Below the pieces are notes generated by a model. The model saw only the letters and a program-made list of their open reading frames with translations, was not told the origin of the DNA and searched no databases. The translations under genes and the position numbers were made by a program. Shown piece by piece: positions 52,516 through 61,109 of a DNA stretch of 64,000 nt; positions within the stretch are counted from its first letter, which is position 1; the number at the start of each line of letters is the position of its first letter. Location of the stretch: contig DATKVC010000009.1 of assembly GCA_035530275.1 (NCBI GenBank), positions 62,001 through 126,000 of the forward strand, read 5' to 3'. The stretch comes from CAIJMU01 sp035530275. Its GTDB lineage: Bacteria > Spirochaetota > Spirochaetia > Treponematales > Rectinemataceae.

Positions 52516-53865
52516 TCAGGATGGCCGCGCGATGGGGGCGGCGACATTGTGTTTCGGGTCCCGCACCTTCTCGGGGAAGCGCACGTGATACTCGAATTCG
52601 TGGCGGAAGTGTCGGACGTGACTCGCGACCGGCCAGGCCGCGGCGTCGCCGAGGGGGCAGATCGTATTGCCTTCTATGTGCTTGGCGATGTCGACGAGGA
52701 GGTCGATGTCCGACATCTTTCCTTCGCCGGCCTCGAGGCGGTGGAGGATCTTCTCGAGCCAACCCGTGCCCTCTCGGCAGGGCGAGCACTGGCCGCAGGA
52801 CTCGTGGTGGTAGAAACGCGAGAGGTTCCAGAGATTGCGCACCATGCAGGCGCTGTCGTCCATCGCGAAGAGGCCGCCCGATCCGAGCTGGGTGCCCGTG
52901 GCGAAGCCGCCGTCGGCGAGGCTCTCGTAGCTCATCATCCGGCTCGCGCCGGAGGCGGTCTTCATAAATAGGTCGATCGGGAGGACGGGGACGCTCGAGC
53001 CGCCGGGGATGACGGCCTTGAAGGGCCTGCCGTTGGAAGGGCCGCCGCAGAACTCGTCGGAGTAGAGGAACTCCTCGCAGCTCACCTTGCCGAGCTCGAT
53101 CTCGTAGACCCCCGGCCTCTTGATGTGGCCCGAGGCGGAGATGAGCTTGGTGCCCGTGCTCGGCTTGACGCCGAGGGCCGCGTAGGCCGCGCCGCTCATC
53201 GCGACGATGTAGGGCACGGTCGCGATCGTCTCGACGTTGTTGACCACGGTCGGGCTCGCGTAGAGGCCCTGGACGGCGGGGAAGGGCGGCTTGATGCGCG
53301 GATTGCCGCGCTTGCCCTCGAGGCTCTCGAGGAGGGCCGTCTCCTCGCCGCAGATGTAGGCGCCGGCGCCGGGATGGACCGAAAGCTCGAGGTCGTATCC
53401 CGTGCCGAGGATGTTCTTGCCGAGGTAGCCCGCCGCGTATGCCTCGGCGATGGCCTTTTCGAGTATCCGCAGGATGTACATGTACTCGCCGCGGATATAG
53501 ATGTAGGAACGATTCGCCCCGATGGCATAGCTCGAGACGATCATGCCCTCGATGAGCTGGTGGGGCATGCGCTCCATGATGTAGCGATCCTTGAAGGTTC
53601 CCGGCTCCGATTCGTCGGCGTTGCAGACGAGATAGCTGGGCTTGCCCGTGTTCTTGGCGAGGAAGGACCACTTGAGACCCGCGGGGAAGCCCGCGCCGCC
53701 GCGGCCGCGGAGACCCGAATCCTTGATCTGGTCGAGGATGGCCTCGGGGCTCTTGCCCTTGAGGATCGCTTCGGTCTTCTGATAGCCGCCGAGGCTCTTC
53801 CAGCCCGCGAGGGTCGCGGCTTCGGCTTTTTCGGCGTGTTCGAGGAGGAGTTTCATCTGGCCCAT
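52516..53865 (-). CDS. nuoF: NADH-quinone oxidoreductase subunit F, NADH- and FMN-binding
   Basis: A 449-residue subunit where NADH hands electrons to FMN. The motifs LRGRGGAGFPAGLKW, YLVCNADESEPGTFKDR, GAGAYICGEETALLESLEGK and the N3 cluster site ESCGQCSPCREGT are intact. I use ATG 53865; a GTG at 53871 in frame overlaps the nuoE stop and would add two residues. The gene lies seven bases upstream of nuoG. Confidence 0.95.
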   Translation of the reverse strand: MGQMKLLLEHAEKAEAATLAGWKSLGGYQKTEAILKGKSPEAILDQIKDSGLRGRGGAGFPAGLKWSFLAKNTGKPSYLVCNADESEPGTFKDRYIMERMPHQLIEGMIVSSYAIGANRSYIYIRGEYMYILRILEKAIAEAYAAGYLGKNILGTGYDLELSVHPGAGAYICGEETALLESLEGKRGNPRIKPPFPAVQGLYASPTVVNNVETIATVPYIVAMSGAAYAALGVKPSTGTKLISASGHIKRPGVYEIELGKVSCEEFLYSDEFCGGPSNGRPFKAVIPGGSSVPVLPIDLFMKTASGASRMMSYESLADGGFATGTQLGSGGLFAMDDSACMVRNLWNLSRFYHHESCGQCSPCREGTGWLEKILHRLEAGEGKMSDIDLLVDIAKHIEGNTICPLGDAAAWPVASHVRHFRHEFEYHVRFPEKVRDPKHNVAAPIARPS

Positions 53866-53867
53866 CT

Positions 53868-54389
53868 TCACGCCCCCGCCTTGGTCGCGAAACCCGCTTC
53901 GCGACGCAGCTCGGCGAGAAGGGCGTCGGCCTTCTCGCCGTTCATCAGCTCGTGATATTTCTCGCCGACCTGGATGACCGGGCCCATGCCGCAGGCGCCG
54001 AGGCACTCGGTGCTCTTGAGGGTGAAGAGTCCGTCGGGCGTCGTCTCGCCGTTCTTGATGCCGAGCCTGGCTTCGAGATGGGCGATGAGATCATCCGAAC
54101 CGTTCAGGGCGCAGGGACCCGTGCGGCAGGGCTCGAGGAGGAAGCGGCCCACGGGCTTGGTGTTGAACATCGAGTAGAAACCCGCGACCTCGTACACTTC
54201 GATCGGGGTAATTGATAGGAGCGTCGCGACATAGTCCATCACCGGAACCGAGAGCCAGCCGCCGAATTCGCGTTGGGCGAGATGGAGGGCCGGGATCAAG
54301 GCGGACTTTTGCCGACCTTCCGGATAGCGCGCGACGATGCGGCCGAGTTCCTCGAGGGCCGCAGGCGAGAACTGGGGCGAGTCAGGCAT
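53868..54389 (-). CDS. nuoE: NADH-quinone oxidoreductase subunit E, 2Fe-2S
   Basis: A 173-residue thioredoxin-like ferredoxin carrying cluster N1a. Its Cys ligands appear in CRTGPCALNG and TECLGACGMGP. The N-terminal helical part has the usual YPEGRQKSALIPALHLAQ. It overlaps nuoD by eight bases and its stop nearly touches nuoF. Confidence 0.95.
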   Translation of the reverse strand: MPDSPQFSPAALEELGRIVARYPEGRQKSALIPALHLAQREFGGWLSVPVMDYVATLLSITPIEVYEVAGFYSMFNTKPVGRFLLEPCRTGPCALNGSDDLIAHLEARLGIKNGETTPDGLFTLKSTECLGACGMGPVIQVGEKYHELMNGEKADALLAELRREAGFATKAGA

Positions 54390-55614
54390 CGAGTTCCCCC
54401 GCGATGATGTTCAGGCTCGACATCGTGACGATCGCGTCCGACAGGAGGGCGCCGCGAATCATCTCGGGATAGGCCTGGTAGTAGATGAAACAGGGACGGC
54501 GGAAATGCAGGCGCGCTGGCGTCCTGCCCCCGTCGCTGAAAAGGTAGAAACCGAGTTCGCCGTTTCCGGCCTCGATGGAGTGGTAGATCTGTCGAACCGG
54601 AACCTCGGTCTCGCCCATCACGATCTTGAAGTGGTGGATGAGGGGCTCCATGGCCGAATAGACGGCTTCCTTCGGAGGGAGGACCCACTCGGGCGCTTCG
54701 GCGCGGTAGACCGACGGATCCTCGTCCTTGAGCTTGACGAGGGCCTGGCGGATGATGGACACCGATTGGCGGATCTCCTCCTGGCGGACCATGAAGCGGT
54801 CGTAGGTCGCGCCGGCCGTTCCCACCGGCACGATGAAGTCGAATTCCTCGTACAAGGAATAGGGATGGGCGACGCGGACGTCGTAGTCGACGCCGGCGGC
54901 GCGGAGGTTCGGACCGGTGAAGCCGTAGGCCAAGGCCCGCTCCCCGGAGATCGGGCCGACGCCCATCGTGCGGTCCATGAAGATGCGATTGCGGGCGAGG
55001 AGTCCGTCGAACTCTTCGAAGGCCTTGGGAAAGTCCTTGAGAAAGCGATCGAGCTTCGCCCAGGTGTCCGGCGTGAAGTTGCGCTCGAGGCCCCCGACCC
55101 GCCCTATGTTCGTGGTCAGACGGGCGCCGCAGACGCTCTCGAAGATCTCGTAGATGTACTCGCGCCACTCCATGACGTACATGAAGCCGGTAAGGGCGCC
55201 CGTGTCGGCGCCGATGATCGAGTCGCAGATGAGATGGTCGGCGATGCGCGACAGCTCCATGATGATGACGCGGAGGAGCTTGGCCCTGCGCGGCACCTCG
55301 AGATCGATGAGCTTTTCGACCGTCATGTGCCAGCCCATGTTGTTGAGGGGCGAGGAGCAGTAGTTGAGTCGGTCCGTGAGGGTCGTGATCTGGTAGAGGG
55401 GCCTTCGCTCGGCGATCTTCTCGAAGGCGCGGTGGATGTAGCCGACCGTCTGCTCGGCATCCACGACGATCTCCCCGTCCATCTTGAGGATGTTCTGGAA
55501 GATGCCGTGGGTGGCGGGATGGGTCGGCCCGAGGTTGAGGGTGAAGTAGCCCTTCTCGTCGGGGCCCGAGGCGAGTTGCGTGACGCCGGGCAATGAAGTC
55601 GTTGGTGTTGCCAT
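54382..55614 (-). CDS. nuoD: NADH-quinone oxidoreductase subunit D
   Basis: A 410-residue 49-kDa-type subunit that lines the quinone site. Conserved parts are LNLGPTHPATHGIFQNILK with the quinone-site His, ERRPLYQITTLTDRLNYCSS, and near the C-terminus LHFRRPCFIYYQAYPEMIRG. It starts with ATG 55614, four bases after the nuoC stop. It is separate from nuoC, unlike the fused NuoCD of enterobacteria. Confidence 0.95.
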   Translation of the reverse strand: MATPTTSLPGVTQLASGPDEKGYFTLNLGPTHPATHGIFQNILKMDGEIVVDAEQTVGYIHRAFEKIAERRPLYQITTLTDRLNYCSSPLNNMGWHMTVEKLIDLEVPRRAKLLRVIIMELSRIADHLICDSIIGADTGALTGFMYVMEWREYIYEIFESVCGARLTTNIGRVGGLERNFTPDTWAKLDRFLKDFPKAFEEFDGLLARNRIFMDRTMGVGPISGERALAYGFTGPNLRAAGVDYDVRVAHPYSLYEEFDFIVPVGTAGATYDRFMVRQEEIRQSVSIIRQALVKLKDEDPSVYRAEAPEWVLPPKEAVYSAMEPLIHHFKIVMGETEVPVRQIYHSIEAGNGELGFYLFSDGGRTPARLHFRRPCFIYYQAYPEMIRGALLSDAIVTMSSLNIIAGELDA

Positions 55615-55618
55615 GCTG

Positions 55619-56122
55619 CTATCTTCCGAACATGCGATCGTCTTTGTCGTCGCGCGACAGGTCTTCGAGGGGGAAGTCCTTGCGCATCGGAAAGGCGGTC
55701 ATCGTTTCGATGTTGAGAATCCGCTTCAGGTTGGGATGTCCGGCGAAGCGAATGCCGTAGAAATCGTAGGCCTCGCGCTCCATCCAGTTCGCCGTGGGGA
55801 AGATCGGCGTGATGCTGCGGAGCTCGGGGCTTTCGATGGGGAAGCTCAGGGTGAGGCGGAGTCGCTGACCTGTCCACATATTATAGAGGAGAACCTGCAA
55901 TCCCAGCCGCTCGCTCTCGCCCTTCTCGGCCGGATAATGCATGCCGAAGAGGGTGGTGAGGAAGCGGAAGGCGAGCTTCTCGTCCTTGTAGAGGGCATCG
56001 ACTATCTCATAGAGATCGTCGGCCTTGATGCCTATCGTCGGCACGTCGTCGGCCTCGTGCGAAAGGATCCTGTCGCCGAGGACTCGGCGCAGTTCCGTGA
56101 GAAGGGTTTCTTCCATCATCAT
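55619..56122 (-). CDS. nuoC: NADH-quinone oxidoreductase subunit C
   Basis: A 167-residue 30-kDa-type subunit. The family block PTANWMEREAYDFYGIRFAG and HPNLKRILN is clear. Three consecutive ATGs (56122, 56119, 56116) are available; the first overlaps the nuoB stop as ATGA and is used here. It lacks the histidine-rich or fusion extensions seen in some lineages. Confidence 0.93.
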   Translation of the reverse strand: MMMEETLLTELRRVLGDRILSHEADDVPTIGIKADDLYEIVDALYKDEKLAFRFLTTLFGMHYPAEKGESERLGLQVLLYNMWTGQRLRLTLSFPIESPELRSITPIFPTANWMEREAYDFYGIRFAGHPNLKRILNIETMTAFPMRKDFPLEDLSRDDKDDRMFGR

Positions 56123-56718
56123 TCGATCCCGTAATGCCCGAGGCGCGACGTGTACTCTTTGCTGTCGCGGTGACGCAAGGACTCGTGCTTGGCGATGTAA
56201 TGGACGCGCAGAATGCCGTCGAGGATCTGCTCGGGGCGGGGAGGGCATCCTGGCACGTAGACATCCACGGGGATGACGCGATCGATGCCCTGGAGAACCG
56301 AGTAGGTGTCGAAGATGCCCCCGCTCGACGCGCAGGCGCCGACGGAGAGGACCCAGCGGGGCTCGGCGATCTGCTCGTAGACCTGCTTGAGGACGGGTCC
56401 CAGCTTCTTGGAGATCGTGCCCATCACCATGAGGAGGTCGGCCTGCCGGGGCGAGTTGGAAAATCGCTCCATGCCGAAGCGCCCGAGATCGTAATGGGCG
56501 GCGGCCGTCGCCATGAACTCGATGCCGCAGCAGGAAGTGGCGTAGAGCAGGGGCCACATCGAGCCCTTGCGGGCGAGGCCGACGGCGGCATCGAGGGTCG
56601 TCGCGAACCAGCCCTCGCCGCCATAGCCGGGCGGCGGCTCCACGGGTGAAAGAGTCTTGGCTTCGGACAGCTGCTGAAAGGGCTGCCCGGGTATTTCGAT
56701 CGGTGACTTTATTCCCAT
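56119..56718 (-). CDS. nuoB: NADH-quinone oxidoreductase subunit B, cluster N2
   Basis: A 199-residue subunit holding the terminal 4Fe-4S cluster N2. The tandem-Cys site YATSCCGIEFMA, then SVGACASSGGIFDTY and VYVPGCPPRPEQILDG give all four ligands. I start at ATG 56718, which overlaps the end of nuoA by ten bases; the frame remains open upstream without homology. Confidence 0.95.
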   Translation of the reverse strand: MGIKSPIEIPGQPFQQLSEAKTLSPVEPPPGYGGEGWFATTLDAAVGLARKGSMWPLLYATSCCGIEFMATAAAHYDLGRFGMERFSNSPRQADLLMVMGTISKKLGPVLKQVYEQIAEPRWVLSVGACASSGGIFDTYSVLQGIDRVIPVDVYVPGCPPRPEQILDGILRVHYIAKHESLRHRDSKEYTSRLGHYGIE

Positions 56719-57083
56719 TTCAAGGCGCCTCGCTTGATGATGTAACGGAATCCGACCAGGACGAAGGCGATGAAGAGGCCCATTTCGGCGAGGCCGAACC
56801 ACCCGAGCTCGCGGAAACTCACGGCCCAGGGGTACATGAAGACGAGCTCTACGTCAAAGATAACGAAGAGTATTGCTACCAGGAAGTATTTGACGCTGAA
56901 GGGCGACCGAGCGTCTCCCTGAGAAGGGATGCCGCACTCGAAATTCGCGTCCTTTTTAGCGCTGTGACGACGCGGTCCAAGCAGGTGCGTAAGTATGAGG
57001 ACCAGGGCGACGACCCCCCCCGAAATGAAGAGGGTGATGAGGATTGGTACGAAATCGGCGGCGGTGTGGGTTGGGCTTGGCAT
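56709..57083 (-). CDS. nuoA: NADH-quinone oxidoreductase subunit A
   Basis: A 124-residue three-helix subunit and the first gene of the operon. The loop motif DANFECGIPSQGDARSPFSV, with the Cys involved in the active/deactive transition in homologues, and the helix FLVAILFVIFDVELVFMYPW are typical. The ATG lies only about eight bases from the predicted transcription start and has no ribosome-binding site. Confidence 0.95.
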   Translation of the reverse strand: MPSPTHTAADFVPILITLFISGGVVALVLILTHLLGPRRHSAKKDANFECGIPSQGDARSPFSVKYFLVAILFVIFDVELVFMYPWAVSFRELGWFGLAEMGLFIAFVLVGFRYIIKRGALKWE

Positions 57084-57097
57084 GGTAATCGGATAAA

Positions 57098-57126
57098 ATA
57101 CTATCGTGATGCCGGGATGGTGTCAA
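57098..57126 (-). promoter_or_regulatory. nuo operon promoter
   Basis: On the minus strand TTGACA (57121-57126) and TAGTAT (57098-57103) are 17 bases apart. The expected start of transcription is near 57091, giving a leader of roughly eight bases before nuoA. Confidence 0.8.
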
Positions 57127-57168
57127 CTGAATATTCGGAATGCGCGATGAAGGAGCCGTCCCGCGGCT

Positions 57169-57196
57169 TTGACGCCGTGCCGGATTCCAGTAGACT
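57169..57196 (+). promoter_or_regulatory. Promoter of the ferredoxin-cyclase gene
   Basis: TTGACG (57169-57174) and TAGACT (57191-57196) are 16 bases apart on the plus strand, about 90 bp ahead of the cyclase start and 43 bp from the divergent nuo -35 element. Confidence 0.6.
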
Positions 57197-57283
57197 TGAG
57201 CCTCGGGCCTGACGAGGGCAGCGATCGCTGGAGCCTCGCTCCACTTCCATGCCGACGCCTTGGTCCGCGAACCGGAGGCGAAA

Positions 57284-58963
57284 ATGGCGGCCAGGACCAA
57301 CGCTCGCGATTGGCAGACGAGGATTCGCCTTTGGGCGGCCCTCCTCATGGCATTCTATTTCATTTCGCGGATGGGGTATTACGCCATGGGCCTCATCTCC
57401 CCCGACGCCATGGAGGAGTATCTCAACGGGCTGTCTTTTTTATGGATTCTGACCCCCTTCTTTCTCTCCGTCATATTCGTTCACATGGCCCTCGGTCTAT
57501 GGAAGATTTTCAAGCGCAATACCTTGAAGATGCCGCTCTGGGAGCTCGCCCAGATCGGCTTCGGACTCTCCCTTCCCTACTTCCTCTTTCCCTATCTCGT
57601 GACGACCTATGTGATGGGCTATGTATTCGGCCTGCGGCTCAACTACGTCGATAGCATCCTCTTGACCTATCCCGCCGTGGCCTGGAGCTACGTCTGCGTG
57701 GCCATCGTCATGGGGGTTCACGGAAACATCGGCGCCAATGCCGTCCTCAGGATGCGGCCCTGGTATCCCCGCATCAAGTGGTTGTTGATCGGGATACTCG
57801 CGCTGATCCCGATCTCGGCGGCCCTGGGATACCTCAGGGGCGGGAGCCAGCTCTATCGGGCCTTCATCGAAGGCAGACTCGCGCCTGACGACATGCCCCA
57901 TACCCTGGTCGAGGCCCAACGTGCCTTCATCGCGTTCTGGCACACGACCATCTATATTTCGCTCAGCCTCTTGTTCGCCTTCGTCTTCATCGCGCGAAGC
58001 CTGAGGTTGCGTGCCATGGAGAAGCGAAAGACCATCAGGGTCTTCTACCCGAGCGGCGCCATCGTTCCGGTGATACCCGGCACGACGATTCTGGAGGCCA
58101 GCCGCATCGGCTCCATCCCCCACGCTTCGATCTGCGGCGGCCGGAGCCGATGCACCACCTGTCGGATAAAGGTCGAGGCGGGCATGGATAATCTGAGCCC
58201 CGTCAGCGATCGCGAACGCAGGGCCCTGCTCAGGATCGGCGCCGCTTCGAACGTGCGCCTAGCCTGTCAGGCCCAGTGCCAGAAGGAAGAGATACGCATC
58301 GTGCCCTTGCTGCCGGCCAAGGTAGGCCCGAAGAAGGCGCGCTCCGAGAACAGGAGCACGATAGGGCGCGACGTCGAGCTTTCGGTGATGTTCGTCGACC
58401 TGCGGGGCTTCACGGGTCTGTCGGAGGGCAAGTTCGCCTACGACGTGGTGTACATCCTCAATACCTATTTCGAAAACATGGGGAGGGCGATCGAAAAGCA
58501 GGGCGGGCGGATCGACAAATTCCTGGGCGATGGCATCCTCGCCTACTTCGGCCTCGACCGAGATCCTCGCGACGGGGCCTTGAGCGCCCTCCGCTCGACC
58601 GTGGAAATGGCGCGGGAATTGGCTAACGCGAATCGCGAGCTCAAGGAGGCCCTGGACGAACCCCTCGCCATCGGGATCGGGCTCCATTACGGAGACGTGA
58701 TCCTGGGCGAGGTGGGCTACAAGGAAAAATCCAGCCTGACGATCATCGGCGACACCGTGAACACCGCGAGCCGCCTCCAGTCGCTGAACAAATCGGCGGG
58801 GACACAATTGATACTCTCGACGGCCCTGGCGGCCAAGGCCGGTGTCGACCTAAGCTACCTTCCGATGGCCACCGCCACGGTCCGCGGCAAGACCGAACCC
58901 CTCCGCGTCTTCCTGGTCAAGGATCTCATCAGGGATCTACCGAGGGCCCTTTCCGCGGACTGA
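57284..58963 (+). CDS. Membrane-ferredoxin-class III nucleotide cyclase fusion
   Basis: A 559-residue protein in three parts. Residues 10-245 hold about six helices and two or more His residues facing them, resembling a membrane redox domain but not a named family. Residues 250-340 are a plant-type 2Fe-2S ferredoxin: Cys284, Cys290 and Cys293 in SICGGRSRCTTC and Cys328 in LACQAQC. Residues 365-545 are a class III cyclase with metal-binding Asp372 in FVDLRGFTGLS and Asp416 in LGDGILAYFG, plus IIGDTVNTASRLQ. Substrate selection (ATP or GTP) is not certain. GGAGG five bases before ATG 57284 fixes the start. It is divergent from nuoA, so redox control of cyclic nucleotide synthesis is an attractive inference. 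Confidence 0.88.
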   Translation: MAARTNARDWQTRIRLWAALLMAFYFISRMGYYAMGLISPDAMEEYLNGLSFLWILTPFFLSVIFVHMALGLWKIFKRNTLKMPLWELAQIGFGLSLPYFLFPYLVTTYVMGYVFGLRLNYVDSILLTYPAVAWSYVCVAIVMGVHGNIGANAVLRMRPWYPRIKWLLIGILALIPISAALGYLRGGSQLYRAFIEGRLAPDDMPHTLVEAQRAFIAFWHTTIYISLSLLFAFVFIARSLRLRAMEKRKTIRVFYPSGAIVPVIPGTTILEASRIGSIPHASICGGRSRCTTCRIKVEAGMDNLSPVSDRERRALLRIGAASNVRLACQAQCQKEEIRIVPLLPAKVGPKKARSENRSTIGRDVELSVMFVDLRGFTGLSEGKFAYDVVYILNTYFENMGRAIEKQGGRIDKFLGDGILAYFGLDRDPRDGALSALRSTVEMARELANANRELKEALDEPLAIGIGLHYGDVILGEVGYKEKSSLTIIGDTVNTASRLQSLNKSAGTQLILSTALAAKAGVDLSYLPMATATVRGKTEPLRVFLVKDLIRDLPRALSAD

Positions 58964-58973
58964 GGAGCCGGAG

Positions 58974-60785
58974 CTAGAATGCCTCGAATTCCTCGTCCTT
59001 GACGCCGCTCGCGCTCGGACGCGGCTCCTGTCGCGCCTTCCGATCTTCAATGAGGGTGATGGCCGTCTTAGTAGCCCGGGCCTGCTTCGCAACACCCTCC
59101 TGCCTCTTGGCGGTGGCCTTTTCGGGAGGCAGTGCGGCCTTGGCTCGCGTGCGATTTTCGCCGCTTCGTTCCCGCGGCCGCCCACCCGCTTCCGTCTTGA
59201 AGAAGGCCATCGTCTCGTCGAGGGCCTTGGCCTGCTCGGAGAATTCCTCGGCCATCGTCGCGACGTTCCGGGATTGTCCCGAAAGTTCCTCCGTGGTCGA
59301 CGAGAGCTCCTCGGAGAAGCTCGCGTTGTTCTGGATGACCGTATCGAGCTGCATAACGGCCTTGTTTATCTGGTCGGTGCCCAGAGACTGCTCGCGGCTC
59401 GCCGCCGCGATCTCCTGCACGAGGTCGGCCGTTTTTTTAATCTGGGGCACGATGGCCGATATGAGGCCACCGGCCCTTTCGGCGACTTCGACCGAGACGG
59501 TGGAAATCGAGGCGATTTCGCCGGCGGCCGTCTGGCTTCGCTCGGCGAGCTTGCGGACCTCGCTCGCGACGACCGCGAAGCCCCTGCCGGCCTCGCCGGC
59601 CCTCGCCGCCTCGATGGCGGCGTTGAGGGCGAGGAGGTTCGTGTTGCGGGCTATCTCCTCGATGATGGCGATCTTCGAGGCGATGCGGCGCATCGCGTCC
59701 ACCGTGTCGAGGACGGCCTGCGCCCCTTGTTCCGCCTCGGTGGAGGATTTCTTGGCGATCTGGTCGGTCGCGAGGGAATTGTCGGCGTTCTGCTTGATGC
59801 TCACGCTCATCTCTTCCAGGGCCGAGGAAACTTCCTCGGCGCTCGAGGCCTGCTCGGTCGCCCCTTGGGAGAGCTGGACAGCGGAGCTCGACAATTCCTC
59901 GATGCCCTGGGCCATCATATCGGCCGAACTATTGAGATCCTGGCTGCCCTGGGAAAGAAGATCGGAACTCGACCTGATCTTGCCGACGACCTCGGCGAGA
60001 CTCGTGGTCATCCGGTCGAATGCCGCGCCGAGGGCGCCGATTTCGTCCCTTCGGGTTACGATTCCCGCGTCGAGCCTGTTGCCGAGATCTCCGTCGGCCA
60101 TGGCCTCGGCGTTGGCAACCACCCGTGCCAGGGGCTTCGTGATGGAATTGGAGATGAGGAGGCCGACGACAAGCACGAGGAGGGAGACGGCGCCGAGCAC
60201 GATGAAAAAGACGAGGATCGTACTGTCGGCCGCCGCCTTGGCGGTCTTTATCATGAGATCGGCGGAACTCGAGAGCTCGGCAGCCAGATCCTTGGCCTTG
60301 GCATGGACCTCGGCTTCGAGGGATCGCCCCGAACTGTTGTACAGCGCCAAGGCTTCGGCATTCTTGTTAGCCGACGCCAGGTCGATGATTTTCGTCCTTA
60401 CCGCGAGAAAGGTCGCTTCCGCCGTTTGGCTCGCAAGCGCGAAGGATTTCTCTTCGGGGCTGAGATTCTTCGAGAGAATTTGATCGTAGAGCGCCGAATT
60501 CGCCTTCGTTCTCGTGGTTATGTCGGCGAGGATGCGCTGGTTCTCCTTTTGGTCGGTTGTGAGCATGAGGTCGAACATGTCGGCCTGCATGGCTCGCTCC
60601 TGATTGCGGGAGTCGTTGATCCACTGCACGGTGAGGAGGTGGTCGTTGTAGAGGGCGTCCATCTCCGTGACCATGGTATCGAGGTCGGCCCGCGCGACCA
60701 ACCCGATGCCCACGAGGGCTGCTATGGCCATCGCGATAAGAAGGAAGAGTTTTACCGAGACCTTGAGCGATGCGAGAAAACGCAT
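58974..60785 (-). CDS. Transmembrane methyl-accepting chemotaxis protein
   Basis: A 603-residue chemoreceptor. The first helix is at about 11-31, a four-helix-bundle sensor at 32-188, and the second membrane helix at 189-212. HAMP follows at about 213-265 (ISNSITKPLARVVANAEAMADGD). The signalling domain runs from 270 to 540 with the tip IEEIARNTNLLALNAAIEAA and GRGFAVVASEVRKLAERSQ. A charged, Ala/Lys-rich tail of about 60 residues ends in EFEAF, which fits the x-F-x-x-F type tether for the CheR methyltransferase. GGAGG precedes the ATG. The ligand is unknown. It is convergent with the cyclase gene, 10 bp apart. Confidence 0.93.
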   Translation of the reverse strand: MRFLASLKVSVKLFLLIAMAIAALVGIGLVARADLDTMVTEMDALYNDHLLTVQWINDSRNQERAMQADMFDLMLTTDQKENQRILADITTRTKANSALYDQILSKNLSPEEKSFALASQTAEATFLAVRTKIIDLASANKNAEALALYNSSGRSLEAEVHAKAKDLAAELSSSADLMIKTAKAAADSTILVFFIVLGAVSLLVLVVGLLISNSITKPLARVVANAEAMADGDLGNRLDAGIVTRRDEIGALGAAFDRMTTSLAEVVGKIRSSSDLLSQGSQDLNSSADMMAQGIEELSSSAVQLSQGATEQASSAEEVSSALEEMSVSIKQNADNSLATDQIAKKSSTEAEQGAQAVLDTVDAMRRIASKIAIIEEIARNTNLLALNAAIEAARAGEAGRGFAVVASEVRKLAERSQTAAGEIASISTVSVEVAERAGGLISAIVPQIKKTADLVQEIAAASREQSLGTDQINKAVMQLDTVIQNNASFSEELSSTTEELSGQSRNVATMAEEFSEQAKALDETMAFFKTEAGGRPRERSGENRTRAKAALPPEKATAKRQEGVAKQARATKTAITLIEDRKARQEPRPSASGVKDEEFEAF

Positions 60786-61019
60786 GACAGCCTCCGTGAA
60801 AGGGAAGGCCTTGGAGAAGGCACAGTCGGACTTTAGGCGAGCGGCGGATTCGTCATAGGAACTGCCATGGGGCGCGGTTCCTTGCTGAGGCCTCCGCGAA
60901 TGTCTGATGTTTTTGCATCCCTTTCAGCAAGAATTTAGCAGTGACCTACCCTTGGCGCAAGGCCTCGAGGCTGCAAAGCGTTCCGATTGAGACTAATGCT
61001 CGTGACAGTCAGGATTTGC
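60786..61019. other. Gap upstream of the chemoreceptor, no gene seen
   Basis: This is part of the 324-bp gap between the chemoreceptor (leftward) and the ModA-like gene (rightward). GGAGG for the chemoreceptor lies at its left edge. I see no convincing open frame, RNA gene or repeat in it. The promoter-operator of the ModA-like gene occupies the right part, from 61020. Confidence 0.5.
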
Positions 61020-61073
61020 TTGACAGTCGAGTACACCGTGTTAGATTGATGGCGACTTATTTGTAGAACACTT
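61020..61073 (+). promoter_or_regulatory. Promoter and operator A, upstream of the ModA-like gene
   Basis: TTGACA (61020-61025) and TAGATT (61042-61047) are 16 bases apart. The block TGTAGAACACTT at 61062-61073 begins about 8 bp past the expected start site. The layout is nearly the same as in copy B at 61811. Confidence 0.65.
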
Positions 61074-61109
61074 TCACCAATTCTAGATAAGGCGAGAAAG
61101 GATACATGT

